Assembly: GCA_038319625.1 (NCBI GenBank)
Contig: JBBQDK010000055.1
Span: forward strand, 1 to 17,340
Length of the DNA: 17,340 nt
Source: JBBQDK01 sp038319625
Lineage (GTDB): Bacteria > Pseudomonadota > Gammaproteobacteria > JBBQDK01
Reading direction: 5' to 3'
In this document: in pieces, positions 5,813 to 12,159 of the stretch
Layout of the letters: every line of letters begins with the position of its first letter
How positions within the stretch are numbered: position 1 is the stretch's first letter
The notes under the pieces: generated by a model
The model's input: only the letters and a program-made list of their open reading frames with translations
Databases searched by the model: none
Told to the model about the DNA's origin: nothing
Translations under genes and position numbers: made by a program

Positions 5813-7237
5813 GTGTCTGCTGAGATCGTTGCTACCGTTTCACGTTCGACGCCGAATGAGATCGCTGACCGCGATCTTGCTTCAGTATTCAGCGCCTTTA
5901 CGGTAAGCGCCACGATATGGCTGATATTCGCCACAGCGGTAGGCGTACTCCTGGCACTCAAATTTCCCTACCCGGATCTGGCGACGGCGACGCCGGCCCT
6001 GACATTCGGTCGCCTGCGACCCGTCCACACCAATGCCACCTTCTATGCATGGGCCAGCCCGGCGCTGATCGGGCTTGCCTTTTACATCGCCGCGCGCAGC
6101 AGCGGCACCCGACTCTACAGCACGCGTCTGGCGTGGCTATGTCTGATCCTGCTCAACGTTGCCGCGATACTTGGCACCGTCACACTCGAACTGGGATTCA
6201 ACGACGGTGCCCAGGAATATCGCGAATGGCTCTGGTGGATTCGGATTATCTTTGCAGCGGGAGTGGTCACGGCCGCCTGGAACGTCATCGCCACTGTGGC
6301 CAGGCGCGATGGAAAAGACATCTATCTCGCGAACTGGTACATCATGGGCGGGATGCTCTGGACCATCATCCTCGTGACTGTTGCGCTGCTGCCGTGGTAC
6401 CAGCACGGCCTCGGGCAGGTGGCAGTACAGGGCTACTACATGCATAACGCAGTGGGCATGTGGTTCACGCCGTTGTCGCTCGGCGTTTTTTATTACGCGT
6501 TGCCCAAGGCCCTCAACCGGCCAATCTATTCCTACTCGCTCGGGATCTTCGCATTCTGGACCAATTTGGCTTTCTATCCCCTCCTCGGTGCCCATCATTT
6601 TCTTTTCAGCCCGCTGCCGTGGTGGCTGCAAACCACAGCTATCGTCGCCAGCGTAGCGATGCTGGTGCCGGTGTGGGGCGGGAGCGCGAACTTCCTGCTC
6701 ACCATGCGTGGCGGTCCAGAGCGCATGCATCGCTCATCCGCGATGTTCCTGCTGGTCGGCGTACTGAGTTATCTCTTTAGCTCCTCCCAGGGTACGGTCG
6801 AGGCCTTTCGCTCGGTGCAGCAGGTCTGGCACCTCACCAATTTTACTGTCGGGCATTCACACTTCACGATGTACGGCTTCATTACCTTCGCAATCTGGGG
6901 CGGCGTCTACACGCTGCTGCCACGCGCCACGGGCAAATATCCCAACCAGCTCGCGATGGGCCTGCACTTCTGGCTGGCAACTGTTGGGGTGGCTATTTAT
7001 GTGATCTCGTTATCGATCGGAGGGACGGAACAAGGTCTGGATTGGGTGCGCGGCGTTCCCTTTATCCAGTCGGTGGTGGATCAGGCACCCTACTGGCTGT
7101 GGCGCACGATCGGCGGCTCGCTCATGTTCGTCAGTCATCTGGTTTTCGCCGTCAATGTCTGGCACATGACCTATGGCGGTTCGCGTGCCGCCACACCCGT
7201 ACTGTCAGAATACGTGCCGGTACGGAGCGCCACGTGA
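5813..7237 (+). CDS. ccoN: cbb3-type cytochrome c oxidase subunit I (divergent CcoN)
   Basis: A 474-residue protein with about 12 transmembrane helices; the catalytic subunit of a high-affinity heme-copper oxidase. Candidate heme and copper ligands: His72 in GRLRPVHTNA (low-spin heme), His211 in HNAVGMWFTP (CuB), His261/His262 in LLGAHHFLFS (CuB), and His348/His350 in VGHSHFTMYGF (the two hemes). Tyr320 aligns with the cross-linked tyrosine of cbb3 helix VII. The usual STFEGP stretch after it reads SSSQGT here, with Gln326 in place of the conserved Glu, so this is not a classical CcoN. GGAGG (5803-5807) before GTG 5813 favours that start over GTG 5792. The stop overlaps the next gene by four bases (GTGA). 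Confidence 0.88.
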   Translation: MSAEIVATVSRSTPNEIADRDLASVFSAFTVSATIWLIFATAVGVLLALKFPYPDLATATPALTFGRLRPVHTNATFYAWASPALIGLAFYIAARSSGTRLYSTRLAWLCLILLNVAAILGTVTLELGFNDGAQEYREWLWWIRIIFAAGVVTAAWNVIATVARRDGKDIYLANWYIMGGMLWTIILVTVALLPWYQHGLGQVAVQGYYMHNAVGMWFTPLSLGVFYYALPKALNRPIYSYSLGIFAFWTNLAFYPLLGAHHFLFSPLPWWLQTTAIVASVAMLVPVWGGSANFLLTMRGGPERMHRSSAMFLLVGVLSYLFSSSQGTVEAFRSVQQVWHLTNFTVGHSHFTMYGFITFAIWGGVYTLLPRATGKYPNQLAMGLHFWLATVGVAIYVISLSIGGTEQGLDWVRGVPFIQSVVDQAPYWLWRTIGGSLMFVSHLVFAVNVWHMTYGGSRAATPVLSEYVPVRSAT

Positions 7238-8217
7238 AAAAACTGTGGGCCATCGCCGGGGGCTCGGCTGCGATATACTTGGTGCTGTCGCTGTTCATGG
7301 GCGTGTTTCCCGCGCTCGAGCTTTCACCAACGCCACCGGGACCCGGTGTGAAACCTTACACGCCGTTGGAGCAACGCGGACGTGAAGTCTACGTCAGCGA
7401 AGGCTGCGCCTATTGTCACACGCAGCAAGTGCGTCCGCTGGCGATTGACAGTACGTTCGGACGTCCGTCGGCGCCGGGAGACTTTGCGTATCAGACTCCG
7501 GAACTGCTGGGATCAGAACGCACCGGTCCCGATCTCACCAATATCGGAGTCCGCCAATCGAGCGAGATCTGGCAGTACATCCACCTCTACCAACCGCGCG
7601 CGGTGGTGCCGCAATCGATAATGCCGGCGTTTCCGTGGCTATTCCAGGTAGTCGCCACGGTTCCCGCCGGCACGACACCCGTGCCGATCCCCAAACCGTA
7701 CGCGCCGACACAGGGGGTGGTGATCCCAACCGACAAGGCCAAGGCGCTGATCGCCTATCTGCTCGCCCTCAAGCAGGCACCGCTGCCCGGGGCGCAAGCG
7801 GCCGAACCGTCTGCGCCAGTGGCTGTGGCTGCAGTCGAACCGTCATCGCCAGTAGCGGCGAAATCATCCAAGTCAGCGCCCGCCTTCGACGTTGCCGCCG
7901 GGACCAGGCTTTTCGCCACTCATTGCGCGAGTTGCCACGGTGCCGAGGCTGCGGGCGTACCCGGCGTGTTTCCGCCGCTCGCAGGTAACGCGGCCGTGAA
8001 CGATGCGAACCCGACGACGCACATCGATACGGTATTGCACGGATTACATGGCAAGACGATCAACGGCACCGCCTACGCGGCGCAGATGCCGCCGTTTGCA
8101 TCGACATTGTCCGATGCTGAAATCGTCGATATCATCAACCATGAACGCAGCTCATGGGGTAATCACGGTAAGCTTGTTACGTCATCGGATGTCGCGAAAG
8201 TGCGCGCACAGAAATGA
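7234..8217 (+). CDS. Fused CcoO/CcoP-like membrane diheme cytochrome c
   Basis: A 327-residue protein. An N-terminal membrane anchor (about residues 5-27) is followed by a CcoO/FixO domain with heme site CAYCH (58-62), the CcoO-typical QQVRPL, and the Met ligand in PQSIMPAF (Met130). An Ala/Pro/Ser-rich linker (about 182-216) leads to a class I cytochrome c domain with CASCH (231-235) and Met285 in QMPPF. It therefore joins the monoheme electron-entry subunit to a single CcoP-like heme domain, giving two heme c where classical CcoO plus CcoP have three. The domains should face the periplasm and feed electrons to subunit I. GTG 7234 overlaps the ccoN stop (GTGA), with GGAG at 7223-7226, implying coupled translation. 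Confidence 0.88.
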   Translation: MKKLWAIAGGSAAIYLVLSLFMGVFPALELSPTPPGPGVKPYTPLEQRGREVYVSEGCAYCHTQQVRPLAIDSTFGRPSAPGDFAYQTPELLGSERTGPDLTNIGVRQSSEIWQYIHLYQPRAVVPQSIMPAFPWLFQVVATVPAGTTPVPIPKPYAPTQGVVIPTDKAKALIAYLLALKQAPLPGAQAAEPSAPVAVAAVEPSSPVAAKSSKSAPAFDVAAGTRLFATHCASCHGAEAAGVPGVFPPLAGNAAVNDANPTTHIDTVLHGLHGKTINGTAYAAQMPPFASTLSDAEIVDIINHERSSWGNHGKLVTSSDVAKVRAQK

Positions 8218-8230
8218 CCGGGAGAGAACC

Positions 8231-8395
8231 ATGGATCATGAGATAACTGGGCCGCTGATCGGCCGCATTATCGTCGCGATAAGTTTCGGGTCAATAACGC
8301 TCGTTTGTATTGGCGTGGCGCTCAAGATGCTGTTTCGGCCTGGCGAAAGAGACCCGCACCATCCGAAGTACCGGATATTGCGCAAGGACCGTTAG
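8231..8395 (+). CDS. Small single-helix protein of the cbb3 operon (CcoQ-like in position)
   Basis: A 54-residue protein with one transmembrane helix at about residues 11-34 and a short basic C-terminal tail (KYRILRKDR). GGAGAG (8221-8226) precedes ATG 8231, and the gene starts 13 bases after the upstream stop. Size, topology and position match CcoQ/FixQ, a small cbb3 stability subunit, but the sequence alone does not prove that identity. It could equally be an unrelated small assembly protein. Confidence 0.7.
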   Translation: MDHEITGPLIGRIIVAISFGSITLVCIGVALKMLFRPGERDPHHPKYRILRKDR

Positions 8396-8407
8396 GATGA
8401 GCCGACC

Positions 8408-8848
8408 ATGAATGAAGCGCGGATCCGCATTTTTCTCGATGGCGCCCTGGAGCCGATCGCCGATTACGAGCCACCGGCCGCGGTAACGGTCGATACTCGT
8501 CACCTGGCAGACGGTGAACACCGACTGCGAATCGAAGCGCACGACCGGAACGGAAATATCGGCATGCGCGAGGTGCCGTTCCAAGTCCGCAACGGTCCCG
8601 GCATCACACTGACCGGTTTACATTCCGGCGCGGTCGTTCGCGACGTTATCAACTTTACAGTCAATGCGTTCGGTGCGGAGGATCCATTCGAACCTCAGCG
8701 CGCCGAGTCGCGGTCGCCGATTCCGGTATGGCTTTGGGTACTGAGTCTGGTCATTGTGGCATGGGCGGCGTGGTATGTGGCGATACTGTGGAAACCGCCG
8801 CCGGAATTTGCGAAAACGCCGACTTACGTTGCGCCGATGTCAGAATAA
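8408..8848 (+). CDS. Membrane-anchored beta-sandwich protein linked to cbb3 oxidase
   Basis: A 146-residue protein. Residues 1-75 have an Ig/fibronectin-like pattern of alternating short strands: RIRIFLDG, a proline-containing turn, TRHLADGEHRLRIEAHDRNG, then VPFQVRNGP. A linker region about 75-98 is followed by one transmembrane helix, about 100-124 (PVWLWVLSLVIVAWAAWYVA), and a short PPPEFAKTPTYV tail. There is no N-terminal signal peptide, so it is a C-terminally anchored protein. The DGEHRLRIEA segment recalls the structural repeats of periplasmic beta-sandwich domains. It starts 12 bases after the small-protein stop, with AGGA near 8394-8397, so it belongs to the operon. No catalytic or metal motif was recognised; a structural or assembly role is inferred from context. 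Confidence 0.75.
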   Translation: MNEARIRIFLDGALEPIADYEPPAAVTVDTRHLADGEHRLRIEAHDRNGNIGMREVPFQVRNGPGITLTGLHSGAVVRDVINFTVNAFGAEDPFEPQRAESRSPIPVWLWVLSLVIVAWAAWYVAILWKPPPEFAKTPTYVAPMSE

Positions 8849-9040
8849 CGCTAGCTCCGGATCGTCGAACGGGACTACGAATTCGCGACTTCTTTCGGGG
8901 GAATATTTTGGACAGAGGTCCCGAGGAGAAATGCAAATAGTGTGTACCATGGCAGCTATCGACATCCCTTCTCCCCCAAGGAAATGAGAGAATGGCAGTG
9001 CACGTTATTTCACGTGAGTGATGAGAGCGGGCGATAAGCG

Positions 9041-9054
9041 TTCACGAACGTGAA
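9041..9054. promoter_or_regulatory. Palindrome TTCACG-AA-CGTGAA
   Basis: Perfect six-base arms around two bases. The half-site also occurs at 9009-9018 as TTCACGTGAG. Two related sites 32 bases apart upstream of the nitrate locus could be operators of a dimeric regulator. The regulator is unknown. Confidence 0.3.
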
Positions 9055-9246
9055 ACTTTGACCGTCTGGTTCAGTCTCATGAGGTGATAAATCGCCAGTC
9101 AATGCCGAGTTCCGCATGAAGGACTGTTCGCTTCTGACTCACCCGATCCCGGATACCAACAAGTCATCTACTGTTAAGAATCCGCCGCATCGTCGATAAA
9201 GCGGTGATACTTGCCATCGATTCAGACAATCGAGCGCTGCTTTTCA

Positions 9247-9289
9247 TTGATCTTTGTCAAGAACTTCAACGTTTGTGTTGGAGTAACAT
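9247..9289 (+). promoter_or_regulatory. FNR/DNR-type class II promoter of the nitrate locus
   Basis: TTGATCTTTGTCAA (9247-9260) is an exact match to the TTGAT-N4-GTCAA form of ANR/DNR boxes and 9 of 10 to the FNR consensus. A -10 candidate, TAACAT (9284-9289), places transcription start near 9295-9296, 41.5-42.5 bases from the box centre at 9253.5. This is the classical geometry for FNR-type activation at low oxygen (or with nitric oxide, for DNR). The transcript would run through a 265-base leader into the permease, narK1, narK2 and narG. Confidence 0.65.
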
Positions 9290-9347
9290 TAAAACAACTC
9301 CCCAAGTCGTTATCATGCGCGCTTCGCGCCCGATTATTCAGGCTTGA

Positions 9348-9557
9348 ATGACAAGGAAATCGTTGGATGATACAGGCATCGACATAGTGAAGCTCTGGTT
9401 CGAGCACGCGCCGCGAGAATCGCTGAAGCGAATGCGTCCCGGCTACTTCGCTCTGGTGATTGCCACCACCATCTCTGGCAATCAGAGCATGTCGTGCGAT
9501 TCGAATCATGGCTTTCTCCCTACTCCTAATTTCTCTAATCCGCGACATCACCGATAG
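9348..9557 (+). pseudogene. Truncated N-terminus of a TDT-family permease
   Basis: A 69-codon frame contains LKRMRPGYFALVIATTIS at about residues 25-42, matching the N-terminal first helix of TDT (TehA/SLAC1-fold) permeases, whose usual form is RPGYFALVMATGIVS. The intact gene just downstream has the equivalent LSPAYFGMVMATGIVS. After that the sequence becomes unlike a permease and stops at 9557, three bases before the intact gene. In another frame a hydrophobic AFSLLLISLI follows, suggesting frameshifts or deletion. It lies inside the leader of the FNR-type promoter. Confidence 0.5.
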
Positions 9558-9560
9558 ATC

Positions 9561-10670
9561 ATGCCGAATCTTCCGGAACCCAACGCTCCTCAAAGGTTGA
9601 CTATTTCATCGCTTACGAATGGCATGAAAGAACAGGTAGAGAGTTTGTCTCCGGCCTATTTTGGAATGGTCATGGCCACGGGAATTGTTTCCAATGCGGC
9701 TTACATGTTGGGTATGCCGCGGATAGCAACTGCATTGTTCTGGCTGAATATCGGCGCTTACCTGGTGTTATGGCTGCTCAACGTGCTGCGGGTCATCTGG
9801 TTTCCTGGTCGCTTCTTCGGCGACATGGTTGACCATCAGCGTGGTCCGGGTTTTTTCACCTTCGTTGTCGCGTCCTGTGTTCTTGGCACGCAGTTCGTGC
9901 TGATTTGGGGGAATTATGAGGCAGCAGCGGTCATGTTGGTGCTGGGTCTCGTACTTTGGCTATCTCTGACCTATATTATTTTCGCGGCCTTTACCGTCAA
10001 GGAAAACAAGCCTCACCTGGAGGATGGCATCAGTGGTGCGTGGTTGCTTGCGGTTGTTGCCACGCAGTCGATCGCCGTTCTGTGCGCACTTTTAGCTCCG
10101 CACTGGCCGCAGCCTTCCAGGCTTGAGCTCAACTTCATTGCCTTATCCATGTGGTTGTGGGGCGGCATGCTCTACATCTGGATGATGTCTCTCATTTTTT
10201 ACCGTTACACATTCTTCAAATTTTCACCGAGTGATCTGGCGCCACCTTACTGGATCAACATGGGAGCAATGGCCATCTCCACGTTGGCCGGTGCCCGGCT
10301 GATTGCAAACGCGCCTGACGCCCCCTATCTATCGTCGCTGCTGCCATTCCTGAAGGGCTTCACGGTGTTTTATTGGGCAACCGGAACGTGGTGGATCCCG
10401 ATGCTCATCGTGCTTGGCATCTGGAGGCATGTCTACAAACGCTTCCCTTTGAGGTATGACCCGCTGTACTGGGGAGCCGTCTTTCCACAGGGCATGTACA
10501 CCGCTTGCACATTCGAGATGGCACGTGTAATGGACTTGCAATTTCTGAATGTGATCCCGCGGGTCTTCATTTACATAGCGCTGCTGGCCTGGCTGACGGT
10601 TTTCACCGGACTGGTGCACACGCTTACAGGTCCTCCGTTCGCGATTCTGAGCAGGTGGTATCGCGCATGA
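9561..10670 (+). CDS. TDT-family (TehA/SLAC1-fold) permease
   Basis: A 369-residue integral membrane protein with about ten transmembrane helices, normal for the TDT family. Recognisable signatures are LSPAYFGMVMATGIVS (about 29-44), APPYWINMGAMAISTLAGA (about 226-244), FTVFYWATGTWWIPML (about 270-285) and VFPQGMYTACTFEMAR (about 310-325). The family includes tellurite-resistance TehA, malic acid and sulfite permeases, and plant SLAC1 anion channels that pass nitrate and chloride. Between an FNR-type promoter and narK1, an anion (nitrate, nitrite or sulfite) role is more attractive than tellurite export, but the substrate cannot be read from sequence. No good ribosome binding site precedes ATG 9561, so ATG 9624 is also possible. 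narK1 follows after 188 bases. Confidence 0.85.
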   Translation: MPNLPEPNAPQRLTISSLTNGMKEQVESLSPAYFGMVMATGIVSNAAYMLGMPRIATALFWLNIGAYLVLWLLNVLRVIWFPGRFFGDMVDHQRGPGFFTFVVASCVLGTQFVLIWGNYEAAAVMLVLGLVLWLSLTYIIFAAFTVKENKPHLEDGISGAWLLAVVATQSIAVLCALLAPHWPQPSRLELNFIALSMWLWGGMLYIWMMSLIFYRYTFFKFSPSDLAPPYWINMGAMAISTLAGARLIANAPDAPYLSSLLPFLKGFTVFYWATGTWWIPMLIVLGIWRHVYKRFPLRYDPLYWGAVFPQGMYTACTFEMARVMDLQFLNVIPRVFIYIALLAWLTVFTGLVHTLTGPPFAILSRWYRA

Positions 10671-10698
10671 GCTCATTCTTGCGGAAGGCGAATTCAAG

Positions 10699-10858
10699 AT
10701 GACCGATGTGAACGTACTCCGCCCGGATCGTCTTTACTCTGGTTATGCTGGCTTCGGCCCCGTTCATCTTCGGCGGCAGGCTTTCGGATCGGTACGCGCG
10801 CGCGGCACTTCACGACAGAATTGAAGGCATTTCGGACCTGGGATTGAGCGACAGCTAA
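10699..10858 (+). pseudogene. Possible small membrane-protein gene with a frameshift
   Basis: GGAAGG (10683-10688) precedes ATG 10699 (MTDVN...), but that frame soon loses protein character. Shifting by one base near codon 6 opens RIVFTLVMLASAPFIFGG, a plausible transmembrane helix, followed by a polar tail ending GLSDS at TAA 10856-10858, directly abutting the narK1 start. Read together they give a protein of about 52 residues with one helix. A single inserted base would explain the break; an alternative is a 37-residue protein from ATG 10745. The family was not recognised. Confidence 0.3.
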
Positions 10859-12148
10859 ATGACGAAGCAACGGATGATGGCATCAAATACATACAAACAA
10901 TGGTCGGTATTGACGGCCAGCACGTTTGCTTTCACGGTATGTTTTATGGTGTGGATGATGTTTGCCGTGATCGGCATCCCCATCAAGGAAAACCTTGGGC
11001 TCAACGAAACCGAGTTTGGCATTCTGGTGGCGATGCCGGTGCTGACCGGTTCGCTGCTGCGCCTGCCTATGGGCATGTTGACCGACAAATTCGGCGGACG
11101 CATTGTGTTTTTCCTGCTGATGTTGTCCACCATCGTACCGATCTGGCTGATTTCCGCAGGCACGCAATATTGGCATTATCTGGTGACCGGTCTCTTCGTC
11201 GGCATTGCGGGCTCATCTTTTACCATCGGCATCGCTTACTGCGCACGCTGGTTCCCGCAACAGCGCCAGGGATTAGCCATGGGCATATTCGGCGCCGGCA
11301 ATACCGGCGCCGCGATCACCAAGCTGGTCGCGCCCAGTATTGTCGTCGCGTATGGCTGGGCCATGGTACCCAAGGTGTATGCGGTGCTGATGCTTGTGAC
11401 GACCATTCTCTTCTGGTTATTTACCTTTACCGATGTGAAACACACCTCGGGACACTCGAGCGTGACCGTTCGCGAACAGCTGCGGGCGTTGAAAGATCCG
11501 AAAGTCTGGCGTTACAGCCAATACTATTCCATTGTGTTCGGCGGCTACGTCGCGCTGGCGCTGTGGATGACCAAATACTATATTTCTGAATACGGCTTTG
11601 ATATCCGACTGGCGGCGCTGCTGGCCGCCGCCTTCAGTCTCCCGGGTGGCATGCTGCGCGCCCTCGGCGGCTGGTTCGCCGACAAGTACGGCGCACATAC
11701 GGTCACTTGGTGGGTGTTGTGGGTCTCGTTGGTCTGTCTGTTTTTCCTGTCCTATCCGCAGACCGTTTTCACCGTCCAGACCATGACCGGCCCCAGGACC
11801 TTTAATATCAGCCTGAGCCCGACCGTGTTCTCCGTGATCATGTTCACCATGGGCATCGCTTTTGCCATGGGCAAGGCATCGGTGTTCAAGTACATCTCCG
11901 ACGACTATCCTCATAATATCGGTGTGATCTCCGGCGTGGTGGGGCTGGCCGGCGGCATGGGCGGTTTCATCCTGCCTATTCTGTTCGGCGTGCTGGTGGA
12001 CCTGACCGGCATACGTTCGTCCGTCTTCATGCTGATGTTCGGCATCGTGTGGGTTTCGCTGATGTGGATGTACTTCACCGAAGTGCGGCCCATGAGCGCG
12101 AAAGAAAGCGCTCGGCATCCCCAACCCACGCATTTTTCTGAAAACTGA
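10859..12148 (+). CDS. narK1: NarK1-type nitrate/proton symporter (MFS)
   Basis: A 429-residue major facilitator protein with 12 predicted helices. The first substrate arginine is Arg68 in GSLLRLPMGMLTDKFGGR, and its counterpart is Arg267 in GGMLRALGGWFADKYG. The nitrate signature glycines are present in GIAGSSFTIGIAYCARWFP and GIFGAGNTGAAIT. Length and motifs place it in the shorter type I NarK group, usually nitrate/proton symporters, while the next gene is type II. The start abuts the TAA of the preceding small frame (TAAATG), without a strong ribosome binding site; ATG 10874 or 10877 would also be possible. It is 11 bases from narK2 and should be co-transcribed with it under low-oxygen control. 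Confidence 0.92.
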   Translation: MTKQRMMASNTYKQWSVLTASTFAFTVCFMVWMMFAVIGIPIKENLGLNETEFGILVAMPVLTGSLLRLPMGMLTDKFGGRIVFFLLMLSTIVPIWLISAGTQYWHYLVTGLFVGIAGSSFTIGIAYCARWFPQQRQGLAMGIFGAGNTGAAITKLVAPSIVVAYGWAMVPKVYAVLMLVTTILFWLFTFTDVKHTSGHSSVTVREQLRALKDPKVWRYSQYYSIVFGGYVALALWMTKYYISEYGFDIRLAALLAAAFSLPGGMLRALGGWFADKYGAHTVTWWVLWVSLVCLFFLSYPQTVFTVQTMTGPRTFNISLSPTVFSVIMFTMGIAFAMGKASVFKYISDDYPHNIGVISGVVGLAGGMGGFILPILFGVLVDLTGIRSSVFMLMFGIVWVSLMWMYFTEVRPMSAKESARHPQPTHFSEN

Positions 12149-12159
12149 GAGAATCCACC

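Larger units (their letters stand above)
8849..9347. other. Intergenic region before the nitrate locus
   Basis: About 500 bases without a convincing gene. The stretch contains a TTCACG-AA-CGTGAA palindrome (9041-9054), with a related TTCACGTGAG at 9009-9018, and the FNR/DNR-type promoter at 9247-9289. A 47-codon frame (GTG about 9204 to TGA 9347) exists but overlaps the FNR box and is probably chance. No clear terminator after the oxidase operon was found. Confidence 0.5.

Noticed and set aside
8931..8987. 18-codon frame with GAGGAG directly before its ATG
   Set aside because: The spacing to the ATG is too short for normal initiation and the peptide has no feature to support it.
9204..9347. 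47-codon + strand frame ending at TGA just before ATG 9348
   Set aside because: It spans the FNR-type box and the -10 element and lacks a ribosome binding site, so it is most likely chance.
9222..9593. 123-codon - strand frame upstream of the TDT permease
   Set aside because: It covers the FNR-type promoter and the TDT remnant on the opposite strand and has no recognisable domain.
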